Shown here piece by piece: positions 14,663 through 21,393 of a stretch of DNA of 41,397 nucleotides. Numbering within the stretch: position 1 is the first letter of the stretch; the number at the start of each line of letters is the position of its first letter. This DNA is from UBA9676 sp035532275 (GTDB taxonomy: Bacteria > Actinomycetota > Actinomycetes > Streptosporangiales > Streptosporangiaceae): contig DATKRG010000237.1 in NCBI GenBank assembly GCA_035532275.1, forward strand, positions 1-41,397, written 5' to 3'. Both the position numbers and the translations under genes were made by a program. The notes under the pieces were generated by a model that worked only from the letters and a program-made list of their open reading frames with translations, searched no databases and was not told the DNA's origin.

Positions 14663-15484
14663 GTGGCCGACCTCATCGCCGTGGACGACCCCGCCGATCC
14701 CAGGCTGGCGGATTTCGCCCGCCTCACCGACGCCTCCCTGCGCACGAGCCTGGAAGCCGCGCACGGGCTGTTCGTGGCCGAGGGTGAGAAGGTGATCCGG
14801 CGCGCGGTCGGGGCGGGCTACCCGGTGCGGTCACTGCTGGTCACCCCGGACCGGGTCGCCGGACTGGCCGATCTGGCCGGATCGCTGGCCGGCCCGGTCT
14901 ACGTGACGCCGCCCGAGGTCGCCGAGGGGATCACCGGCTACCGGGTGCACCGGGGCGCGCTGGCGTCAATGGCGCGGCGGCCGCTGCCCGAGGTCGGCGC
15001 CGTGGTGGCCGGCCACAGCCGGATCCTCGTGCTGGAAGATCTCGTCGATCACGCGAACGTGGGGGCGGTCTTCCGCTGCGCCGCCGCGCTGGGGGTGGGG
15101 GCGGTGGTGCTGGCGCCCCGCTGCGCCGACCCCCTCTACCGGCGGGCGGTCAAGGTCTCGATGGGCGCGGTCTTCGCCGTCCCCTACGCACGGATGAGCG
15201 ATTGGTACGGGGGCCTGGCCGGGCTGCGGGCGGCTGGGTTCAGCCTGCTCGCGCTGGTCCCGGATCAGTCGGCGGCGGCACTGGACGAGGTGGGCCTGGC
15301 CGGCCGGGCCGCGCTGCTGCTCGGCTCGGAGGGCGATGGCCTGTCCTCCCGCTGGCTGCACGAGGCGGACCGGGCGGTCTGCATCCCGATGAGCCCGCAG
15401 GCGATGGCGCTCGGGGTGGATTCGCTGAACGTGGTCGCGGCCGCCGCGGTCGCCTGTTACGCGCTGATGCGCGGCAGCGGGTGA
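14663..15484 (+). CDS. TrmH/SpoU-family RNA 2'-O-methyltransferase
   Basis: 273 residues, GTG start placed by the leaderless -10 spacing. The N-terminal substrate-binding region includes FVAEGEKVIRRAV. The SPOUT catalytic domain (about 110-270) has the three SpoU motifs: VLEDLVDHANVGAVFRCAAA (motif 1 with the catalytic Arg), LLLGSEGDGLSSRWL (motif 2) and IPMSPQAMALGVDSLNVVAAAAVA (motif 3, given here as the span at about 243-266). These bind SAM in the trefoil knot and methylate a ribose 2'-OH in tRNA or rRNA. The exact nucleotide cannot be assigned. It stands alone, divergent from the VWA protein. Confidence 0.92.
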   Translation: MADLIAVDDPADPRLADFARLTDASLRTSLEAAHGLFVAEGEKVIRRAVGAGYPVRSLLVTPDRVAGLADLAGSLAGPVYVTPPEVAEGITGYRVHRGALASMARRPLPEVGAVVAGHSRILVLEDLVDHANVGAVFRCAAALGVGAVVLAPRCADPLYRRAVKVSMGAVFAVPYARMSDWYGGLAGLRAAGFSLLALVPDQSAAALDEVGLAGRAALLLGSEGDGLSSRWLHEADRAVCIPMSPQAMALGVDSLNVVAAAAVACYALMRGSG

Positions 15485-15508
15485 CCGGCCGGGCTCACGG
15501 CGGCGGGG

Positions 15509-16012
15509 TCAGCGGCGCGTGCTGGCGGCAGCGAAGAACACGCTGGACTCCTTGCGCCACAGCAAGATGATCGCGCCGAGGCCGACCAGCCAGACCACGA
15601 GCTCGAACACCAGGCTGACCGAGGCGGTCGCCCGGGCGAAGCTGAGCAGCAAAATCAAGGTGTTGATGCCGAACAGGACGCTGGCGACGATCCGGCCCCA
15701 GTTCTGCCCGTTCTTGTTCGCCCAGGCCATCAGCATCCACAGGCCGACGGCGATCAGGCTCTCCACGGAGGCGATGACGACGGCGGCCACCGCGAGCCCG
15801 TGGATCTGGCTCTGGGTGAGCCTGGTCGTGGTCGAGGCGTTCCTGATGACGTTCTCGATGGTGTGGAAGCTCAGCACAGTGACGATCAGGCTGATGGCGC
15901 TCAGGCCGGCGCCCACGTACATGAGCGTGACGGCGGTGCGCACGGGCCGCGGCGCTTGCGGGCGGCCCGGCTCCAGCGGCGGCTGATCGCCGGTCGGGAA
16001 AGGCTGGTACAT
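15509..16012 (-). CDS. Small integral membrane protein, four TM helices
   Basis: 167 residues; ATG at 16012 with GAGGAG upstream. A Pro-rich cytoplasmic N-terminus of about 25 residues is followed by four hydrophobic helices: about 27-50, 70-95, 103-125 and 130-150. A polar loop lies between TM1 and TM2 (NASTTTRLTQSQIHG). The C-terminus KESSVFFAAASTRR is short. I recognise the general type (actinobacterial four-TM proteins with a Pro-rich leader, often annotated hypothetical) but no function. Its neighbours, an RNA methyltransferase and an anti-sigma-like protein, give no strong clue. Confidence 0.8.
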   Translation of the reverse strand: MYQPFPTGDQPPLEPGRPQAPRPVRTAVTLMYVGAGLSAISLIVTVLSFHTIENVIRNASTTTRLTQSQIHGLAVAAVVIASVESLIAVGLWMLMAWANKNGQNWGRIVASVLFGINTLILLLSFARATASVSLVFELVVWLVGLGAIILLWRKESSVFFAAASTRR

Positions 16013-16121
16013 GGCGGCTCCTCACGAACTCCGGCGAGCGTGCCGCACGGATGGCTCGTGGTGCACCGGGACGGCAGCGGACCGAGCCTAGCCGTGCCAC
16101 TCTCCCTTGACCAGGTACCCG

Positions 16122-16688
16122 CTATGAAGTGGGAGGCCGCAGCAATGCCCAGACGACTTTGCCGCCTTCGTCGAGCAGATGCCAGCCCCAGCGGACACAG
16201 CAGGACTCGACGACGTTCAGCCCGCGACCGCTTTCGGCGGTGGGCCCTGATTCGCGCAGGACGGGAATGCCGCTTCCCGGGTCGCTCACCATGCACATCA
16301 CAAATGGCGCCTGGGCGAGCAGGCGCAGCCGGATGCAGCGCTCGCCGACCAGCTTGCGGGCGGTGGGAACGCCATGGCGCAGTGCGTTGGTCACGAGTTC
16401 GGACACGACGAGCTCAGCCAGGTCGGTGAGGGCTGCCATGCCCCAATCCCGGAGCGTGGACCGGGTGAAGTCACGGCCCGTCTTGACCGACTCGGGCCGC
16501 GACCCGAGCCGGCAGGTAGCGTTCGGCTGGGCTGGCGCCGAATACCCCAGGTCCGAGGCCTGGGTCTGGGACGGGATCCACTGGCTCGCCTGGCGCAGTC
16601 CCTGAGATGCGCTTGCCGCGCGGACGTCGAGGCGGCTGACGCCACTGGCCTCCATCGTCACGGGCAAGGCCGCCCGGTGTGCGGTCAT
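16122..16688 (-). CDS. HATPase anti-sigma-type regulator (RsbW / AbaA-locus-like)
   Basis: 188 residues; AGGAAG lies before the ATG at 16688. A single GHKL ATPase domain (about 60-185) contains LAELVVSELVTNALRHG (N box), VSDPGSGIPV (G1 region) and ESGRGLNVVESCCVRWG (G2). No membrane or histidine phospho-acceptor part is present, so it belongs to the serine-kinase/anti-sigma group that is very abundant in streptomycetes. It is divergent from a WhiJ-like HTH gene and a DUF397 gene. In Streptomyces such trios form whiJ/abaA-type clusters tied to development and antibiotic production, which suggests it works with those two proteins. Confidence 0.88.
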   Translation of the reverse strand: MTAHRAALPVTMEASGVSRLDVRAASASQGLRQASQWIPSQTQASDLGYSAPAQPNATCRLGSRPESVKTGRDFTRSTLRDWGMAALTDLAELVVSELVTNALRHGVPTARKLVGERCIRLRLLAQAPFVMCMVSDPGSGIPVLRESGPTAESGRGLNVVESCCVRWGWHLLDEGGKVVWALLRPPTS

Positions 16689-16711
16689 CGGCTTCCTGTC
16701 TATGTTGCTGG

Positions 16712-16825
16712 CACGTGGTGGCTGTCACGTGGATGTGCGCTAGCAGCGCAAGCGCTATCATCCCCTTTGTACCTTGCAAACGCAAGGCCGGATGCACGTG
16801 CAGATGAAAGTGCTGACTGCACGTG
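16712..16825. promoter_or_regulatory. Palindrome-rich divergent control region of the WhiJ-type module
   Basis: CACGTG occurs at 16712, 16726, 16795 and 16820. The last two are extended (TGCACGTGCA, TGCACGTGCG). A separate inverted repeat CCTTGC-AAAC-GCAAGG lies at 16772-16787. All fall between the divergent anti-sigma-like and HTH genes and are candidate operators for the HTH protein or its partners. Which protein binds is unknown. Confidence 0.5.
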
Positions 16826-16884
16826 CGTGGGACCAGGGAGGCATCACGAAGGACGTGCTCACAGACCGCGAAGGCGGGATCTGA
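16792..16884 (+). other. Possible 30-codon leader reading frame before the HTH gene
   Basis: ATG at 16792 opens 30 codons ending in TGA at 16884, in the same frame as the HTH gene that starts 12 nt later. AAGG lies upstream, within the palindrome at 16772-16787. A leader peptide is possible, but the frame could be chance, since its first codons come from the CACGTG palindromes. Confidence 0.2.
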
Positions 16885-16896
16885 GGGGGGAAAGAC

Positions 16897-17769
16897 GTGA
16901 TCACAGCGCAGCCAGGCAGCGGCCCGACCGTTCTGCGCATACTTCTGGGTTCCCAGCTGCGCCTGCTGCGCGAGGGGAAGGGGATCACCCGGGAAGAGGC
17001 CGGGTACCGGATCCGCGCGTCAGGTTCCAAGATCAGCCGGATGGAGCTGGGCAGGGTCAGCTTCAAGGAACGCGACGTCGTCGATCTGCTGGAGCTGTAC
17101 GGCGTCGACGAGGCCGAGGTGGCCACGCTGGTCGAGCTTGCCCGGGAGGCGAACTCGCCCGGGTGGTGGCACAAGTACGGCGATGTGCTGCCGGACTGGT
17201 TCCAGGTCTACGTGGGCCTGGAGGAGGCAGCCAGCCTCATCCGGCTCTACGAGGTGCAGTTCGTGCCGGGCCTGCTGCAGACGGCGGACTACGCCCGCGC
17301 TGTGGTGCGGCTCGGCCAGCCAGGAGCCCGGCCTGAGGAGATAGAACGCAGGGTCAGCCTGCGGATGGGAAGGCAGGAACTGCTCAGCAAGCAGGGCGGA
17401 CCCCGGCTCTGGGCGGTCGTGGACGAGGCGGCGCTGCGCCGCCCGATCGGCGGTACGGAGGTGATGCGAGCGCAGCTCGAGCAGTTGATTGAGGCCACGG
17501 AGGAGCCGAACGTCACGCTCCAGGTGATGCCGTTCCGGTCAGGCGGCCATGCGGCCGAGGCCGGTGCCTTCACCATCATGCGGTTCCCGGAGCCTGACCT
17601 GCCGGACGTGGTCTATCTCGAACAGCTCACAAGCGCCCTCTATCTCGATAAGCGTGACGACGTTGAGAAGTACACCGAGGTCATGGAACGCCTCAGTGTC
17701 GAAAGCGAGTCACCAGAACGTTCTGTCGATATCCTGAGCGGGATGCTTGAGGAAGTTATGGGTACATGA
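16897..17769 (+). CDS. WhiJ-like HTH regulator (XRE HTH + DUF5753)
   Basis: 290 residues; GTG at 16897 follows a strong GGGGGG tract. The N-terminal XRE-type HTH (about 12-75) reads LRILLGSQLRLLREGKGITREEAGY...SKISRMELG. The DUF5753 domain (about 100-275) has GLEEAASLIRLYEVQFVPGLLQTADYARAV, split here as its recognisable start, and VMPFRSGGHAAEAGAFTIMRF. This architecture (Scr1/WhiJ type) is abundant in streptomycetes and relatives, where it pairs with DUF397 proteins that antagonise it. Its stop overlaps the DUF397 start (ATGA), so the pair is translationally coupled. The promoter region is rich in palindromes, which suits autoregulation. Confidence 0.92.
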   Translation: MITAQPGSGPTVLRILLGSQLRLLREGKGITREEAGYRIRASGSKISRMELGRVSFKERDVVDLLELYGVDEAEVATLVELAREANSPGWWHKYGDVLPDWFQVYVGLEEAASLIRLYEVQFVPGLLQTADYARAVVRLGQPGARPEEIERRVSLRMGRQELLSKQGGPRLWAVVDEAALRRPIGGTEVMRAQLEQLIEATEEPNVTLQVMPFRSGGHAAEAGAFTIMRFPEPDLPDVVYLEQLTSALYLDKRDDVEKYTEVMERLSVESESPERSVDILSGMLEEVMGT

Positions 17770-18011
17770 GCAACTACAATGGAATGTCCGCCGCCGAGCT
17801 TTCCGGGGCGACGTGGCGCAAGAGCAGCATCAGTAATTCGCAGGGTGCCTGCGTCGAGCTGGCCAGGCTGGATGCCGACGAGTTCGCCGTGCGCAATTCG
17901 CGGAACCCGGAGGGCCCAGCCCTCATCTACACCCGGGCCGAGATCGCAGCCCTCATCGAAGGGGTCAAGCTTGGCGAATTTGACGATTTGCTGACCGGCC
18001 TCGCTTCCTGA
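17766..18011 (+). CDS. DUF397 protein (WhiJ-pair partner)
   Basis: 81 residues. The DUF397 core reads SGATWRKSSISNSQGACVELARL, shown as the span at 13-35, then FAVRNSRNPEGPALIYTRAE and AALIEGVKLGEFDDL, the usual W.KSS...G.CVEVA...VRDS..P.G..L.F....W..F pattern. DUF397 proteins are small cytoplasmic partners that modulate the adjacent HTH regulator; some pairs behave like toxin-antitoxin systems. It starts within the HTH gene's stop codon. Downstream is a 19-bp perfect hairpin. Confidence 0.93.
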   Translation: MSNYNGMSAAELSGATWRKSSISNSQGACVELARLDADEFAVRNSRNPEGPALIYTRAEIAALIEGVKLGEFDDLLTGLAS

Positions 18012-18162
18012 CAGGGAGTTTCTTCCGTACGGGGGAGTTCACGGTCTGCCGGGGGTTTTCATAGGCGCGAACTGATGAAATGCGCGCAATCCCGGTTCTC
18101 TTCGAACGGCCACCTGGTGTCACTGCCGCGGCAGCGCCTGCTCTGCTGGCGGCTGCCGGAGT

Positions 18163-18206
18163 GGGAGTGGGCCGCCGCGTCCGGTGTGACGCGGCGGCCC
18201 ACTCCC
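18163..18206 (+). terminator. 19-bp perfect hairpin
   Basis: Arms 18163-18181 and 18188-18206 are fully complementary around a 6-nt loop. It lies about 150 bp after the DUF397 stop and before the ZIP promoter. There is no U-tract, so it is either a high-GC terminator or a structured 3' UTR end. Confidence 0.55.
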
Positions 18207-18310
18207 GTCTGCGTCCTCTGGGGTGGCAGGGCCGGCCCCCGCGCCCGTGCCGCCCGGGTAGCGTGCAAGTCGCGGCCAGCACTTGTGTCAGGCGGCCCCG
18301 TCAGGACCCA

Positions 18311-18344
18311 TGTTGTTAGGCTTACCTAAGTTAGGCTATCCTGA
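18311..18344 (+). promoter_or_regulatory. Two overlapping DtxR/IdeR/DmdR-type boxes
   Basis: The 19-mers at 18311-18329 and 18326-18344 each match the iron-box consensus TTAGGTTAGGCTAACCTAA at 15 of 19 positions and share four bases. They share the invariant GTTAGGCT core. They lie about 80 bp upstream of the ZIP metal transporter, the expected place for metal-dependent repression. Confidence 0.75.
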
Positions 18345-18421
18345 CCCGGCATATCCGCTGCTCGCCACTGTGGCCCAGCCAGTGCCAACGACCGCCCGAG
18401 GGCCCACCGGAGAGGAACCCA

Positions 18422-19261
18422 GTGTCCGCAAGCCAGACCGCCATCCTGGGGGCCGTCGCGGGCCTGACCATCTTCCTGGGCCTGCCACTCGGGCGGGTGC
18501 GGGCGGCGATGCCGCGGGTCAAGGCGTTCCTCAACGCCTTCGCCATCGGCATCCTGATCTTCCTGCTGTGGGACGTCCTCACCAACGCCTGGGCGCCGGC
18601 CGACCACGCGCTGGGGCACCACTGGTACGCCACCGCGCTGACCGACGGCGCGGTGATGCTCGGGTGCCTGGGGGCCGGCCTGATCGGCCTGGTGTACTTC
18701 GACCGCTGGATGAAGCGCCGGGCCGCCCGCCTGCGGCCGGAAGGGCCCGGGGCGGCCACCGCCCGTCCGGCCGTGATCCCGTCCGGCCCCGACGCCGTCC
18801 GTGGCCGGGCGGTGATGATCTCGATGCTGATCGCGGTCGGCATCGGGATGCACAACTTCGGCGAAGGCCTGGCCATCGGGGCTTCCGCCGCCGCGGGCCG
18901 GCTCAGCCTGGCGCTGCTGCTGGTGATCGGGTTCGGCGCGCACAACGCGACCGAGGGGTTCGGCATCGTCGCACCGATATCGGCGGCGGGGGAGCGGGCA
19001 TCCTGGCGGCGGCTGGCGCTGCTCGGGCTCATCGGCGGCGGCCCCACGTTCGCCGGCACCCTGATCGGGATGCAGGTGACCACGCCGCTGCTGGGCGTCG
19101 CCTTCCTCGCCCTGGCCGCCGGCTCCATCCTCTACGTGGTGATCGAACTGCTGGCGGTGGCGCGTGCCACCAAGCTGAAGGAACTGGTCACCTGGGGAAT
19201 CCTGCTCGGCCTCGTGCTCGGCTTCGTGACCGACGCGATCGTCTCCGCCGCCGGCGCCTGA
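18422..19261 (+). CDS. ZIP-family divalent metal transporter
   Basis: 279 residues; GTG at 18422 with AGAGGA upstream. About eight hydrophobic helices. The signature TM4 motif HNFGEGLAIG and TM5 motif HNATEGFG carry the His/Glu metal ligands. The cytoplasmic loop (about 100-133) between TM3 and TM4 is Arg/Ala/Pro-rich and lacks the usual His cluster. ZIP proteins bring Zn, Fe or Mn into the cytoplasm. The tandem iron-box-like operator upstream points to DtxR-family control by Fe (IdeR/DmdR) or Mn (MntR). Either metal, rather than zinc, is therefore the more likely cue (inference). Confidence 0.9.
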   Translation: MSASQTAILGAVAGLTIFLGLPLGRVRAAMPRVKAFLNAFAIGILIFLLWDVLTNAWAPADHALGHHWYATALTDGAVMLGCLGAGLIGLVYFDRWMKRRAARLRPEGPGAATARPAVIPSGPDAVRGRAVMISMLIAVGIGMHNFGEGLAIGASAAAGRLSLALLLVIGFGAHNATEGFGIVAPISAAGERASWRRLALLGLIGGGPTFAGTLIGMQVTTPLLGVAFLALAAGSILYVVIELLAVARATKLKELVTWGILLGLVLGFVTDAIVSAAGA

Positions 19262-19290
19262 GCACGGGGCGGCCGGCGCCTGAGTTTCCC

Positions 19291-19344
19291 CATGATCGTG
19301 GTGGGTTTCATGCGTGTGGCGCACTAAAAAACACCACGATCATG
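19291..19344. repeat. Dispersed palindromic repeat, copy 3
   Basis: Left arm CATGATCGTGGTG (19291-19303) is complementary to 19332-19344, with a 28-nt interior. Bases 19291-19322 are identical to the reverse complement of 10911-10942. An A6 run (19326-19331) precedes the right arm. It lies between the ZIP and CPBP genes. Confidence 0.85.
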
Positions 19345-19384
19345 AACGGGCCAGCGCCGGCGACTGGCCACCGGGCACGGGAGC

Positions 19385-19390
19385 TAGAGT
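19385..19390 (+). promoter_or_regulatory. -10 hexamer of leaderless CPBP gene
   Basis: TAGAGT, six bases before the GTG at 19397, the same spacing as at the other leaderless genes here. Confidence 0.5.
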
Positions 19391-19396
19391 CCAGGG

Positions 19397-20176
19397 GTGA
19401 TTCCGGGGCAGGACGCTCCGCTCCCGCCGCTCACCAGGCGGCTGCTGGGCTGGGAGATCGTCGTCGTCTTCGCGGTGTCGCTGGGCGGCAGCGCACTTTT
19501 CGCGATCATCGGCCTGATCGGGTCGCTCACCGCTCACAAGGCGCTCGGCAGGCAGCATGCGCTGCTGGTCGGGTCGCTGGCGCCGGGCCGCCCGCTGCTG
19601 GATCTGTCCCTCCAGCTGGCCAACATCGTGGTCAACCTCGCCCCCGTGGCGCTGGTGTTCTACCTGATGGCCAGGTCGGGCGAGCCTCCGTCGGCGATGG
19701 GCCTGGACGCGAGCCAGCCGGGCAGGGACGCCGCCAGGGGCGCGGTCCTGGCGGCCGTGATCGGCGGGCTCGGGCTCGGTCTGTACCTGACGGCGTACCA
19801 CCTCGGGATCAGCCTCAACGTGGTCCCGGAGAACCTGCCGGCCATCTGGTGGCGCATCCCGGTGCTGATCCTCGACGCGCTGCAGAACGGGATCCTGGAA
19901 GAGATCCTGGTCATCGGCTACCTGCTGCGGCGGCTGGACCAGCTCGGCTGGTCACCGGCCCGGGCGATCGCGCTCAGCGCGGTGCTGCGTGGCTCGTATC
20001 ACCTGTACCAGGGTTTCGGCGGCTTCCTCGGCAACGCCGCGATGGGTGTCGCCTTCGGCGTGCTGTACCGCCGCTGGGGCCGGGTGACGCCGCTGATCAT
20101 CGCGCATGCGCTGATCGACGCGGTCGCTTTCGTCGGCTACGCCGCCCTGCACGGCCACGTCTCCTGGCTCCCCTGA
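19397..20176 (+). CDS. CPBP-family intramembrane metalloprotease
   Basis: 259 residues; GTG start set by the leaderless promoter. About seven or eight TM helices. The Abi/CAAX-like core shows motif 1 LEEILVIGYLLRRL (paired Glu and distal Arg), motif 2 RGSYHLYQG (catalytic His) and motif 3 HALIDAV (His/Asp). Together these form the glutamate-activated active site of the CPBP family inside the membrane. Bacterial members act in protein processing or bacteriocin immunity, mostly uncharacterised. It converges closely (13 bp) on the HtrA-type protease gene. Confidence 0.9.
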   Translation: MIPGQDAPLPPLTRRLLGWEIVVVFAVSLGGSALFAIIGLIGSLTAHKALGRQHALLVGSLAPGRPLLDLSLQLANIVVNLAPVALVFYLMARSGEPPSAMGLDASQPGRDAARGAVLAAVIGGLGLGLYLTAYHLGISLNVVPENLPAIWWRIPVLILDALQNGILEEILVIGYLLRRLDQLGWSPARAIALSAVLRGSYHLYQGFGGFLGNAAMGVAFGVLYRRWGRVTPLIIAHALIDAVAFVGYAALHGHVSWLP

Positions 20177-20189
20177 CCAGCCGCGCGGG

Positions 20190-21290
20190 TCAGCTGGTGA
20201 GGGTGCCCAGGGTGACGGACAGGGTGTGCTGGGTGCCGTGCCGCGACAGCCGGACCTGGACCCGGTCACCTGGCCGGTAGGTGGCGAGCACGGCGGTGAG
20301 TGCCGTCACCGAGCCGGTCGGGTGCCCGCCGACGGACACAATGATGTCGCCGGCCCGGATGCCGGCCCTGGCGGCTGCGCCGCCCCGCGTCACCCTCACC
20401 ACGCCCACCCCGGCGGGCTGGCCGTTGTCGTTGATCACCGTCTCGGCGGTGACCCCGAGCGCCGCCCGCCCGGACCTGGCCACCTTCCCGGACGAGATGA
20501 GCTGCCCGGCGATGCTGGTGACCGTGTCGCTGGGGATCGCGAAGCCGATGCCGACGGCCGCGCCGCCGAGCTGCGGGTCGCTGGCCGCGAGGGTGGGGAT
20601 GCCGATCACCTGGCCGGCCAGGTTGACCAGCGCGCCGCCGCTGTTGCCCGGGTTGATGGGCGCACTGGTCTGGATGGCGCTGATGAGGACGGCGGAACTG
20701 CCCTGGCCCTCCGACACCGTCCGGCCGGTCGCCGACACGATGCCGTCGGTCACGGTCCCGGTCAGGCCGAGCGGGTTGCCCATCGCGAGCACGATCTCGC
20801 CCACCCTGACCGCGCTCAGGCGGCCGAAGGTGGCCGGCCGCAGCGACGCGGCGCCGCTCTTGACCCGGATCACGGCCAGGTCGTCGGGAGCGAACACGCC
20901 GATCACCTTGGCGGCCAGGGCCTTGCTCCTGGTCGCGGGCCGGACCTTGACCGTCTTGGCGGTGCCGACGACGTGGGCGTTGGTGACCACGTCGCCCTTG
21001 TGGTCGAAGACCACACCAGCGCCCAGGCCCTCCGCGGTGCTGATCTGCACCACCGACGGCAGGACGATGGCGACCACCCGCTCGTACTGGTGCTGCAGGC
21101 TCACCGGCCCGATCGGGGCCGGGCTGGCCGGCTGGCTGTAGGGCCCCGGGCTGGCGCTGCCGGCGCCGCCCGTGCCGGTGCAGGCGGCCGCCGCTACGGC
21201 GGCCAGCGCCAGCACCACGCCGGCCCGCCCCGGCCAGCCAAGTGCCCCCGCCCTCAGCTTCGCTACGGTCACAGGCTTCGTCCCCGTCAT
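20190..21290 (-). CDS. HtrA/DegP-like serine protease with PDZ domain (lipoprotein-like leader)
   Basis: 366 residues; ATG at 21290 preceded by GGTGAGG. The leader has a hydrophobic stretch ending AAAC (Cys37), a weak lipobox lacking the usual Leu, so it is either a lipoprotein or a signal anchor. The S1C protease domain has the triad His106 (VVTNAHVV), Asp137 (DDLAVIRV) and Ser217 (INPGNSGGA). One C-terminal PDZ domain (about 275-360) includes GAAARAGIRAGDIIVSVGG. It acts outside the membrane in protein quality control or regulated proteolysis. It is divergent from an amidase gene. Confidence 0.93.
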   Translation of the reverse strand: MTGTKPVTVAKLRAGALGWPGRAGVVLALAAVAAAACTGTGGAGSASPGPYSQPASPAPIGPVSLQHQYERVVAIVLPSVVQISTAEGLGAGVVFDHKGDVVTNAHVVGTAKTVKVRPATRSKALAAKVIGVFAPDDLAVIRVKSGAASLRPATFGRLSAVRVGEIVLAMGNPLGLTGTVTDGIVSATGRTVSEGQGSSAVLISAIQTSAPINPGNSGGALVNLAGQVIGIPTLAASDPQLGGAAVGIGFAIPSDTVTSIAGQLISSGKVARSGRAALGVTAETVINDNGQPAGVGVVRVTRGGAAARAGIRAGDIIVSVGGHPTGSVTALTAVLATYRPGDRVQVRLSRHGTQHTLSVTLGTLTS

Positions 21291-21381
21291 AGCCTCACCC
21301 CCGCCGCGCTGGCGGCCGGCCCCGTAACGGTTCGTCCGCTGCCCGCATCTCACCCCTCCGGCCGGTCCCTGGCCCGCCCAC

Positions 21382-21387
21382 TATCCT
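21382..21387 (+). promoter_or_regulatory. -10 hexamer of leaderless amidase promoter
   Basis: TATCCT, six bases before the ATG at 21394. No Shine-Dalgarno is present (the spacer is C-rich), which supports a leaderless mRNA. Confidence 0.6.
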
Positions 21388-21393
21388 TCCCCC

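Larger units (their letters stand above)
18012..18421. other. Intergenic region between the DUF397 and ZIP genes
   Basis: About 410 bp. It contains the strong hairpin at 18163-18206 (end of the WhiJ-type operon) and the tandem DtxR-type boxes at 18311-18344 (start of the ZIP gene). Short open frames inside it are not supported by codon pattern or ribosome sites. Confidence 0.55.

Noticed and set aside
18075..18329. Short plus-strand frames between the DUF397 and ZIP genes
   Set aside because: They run through the 19-bp hairpin and into the metal-box region, have no ribosome site and show no family pattern.
18283..20280. Long plus-strand frame across the ZIP and CPBP genes
   Set aside because: It is a shifted frame of two genes with intact signature motifs, and it runs through the metal box and the dispersed repeat.
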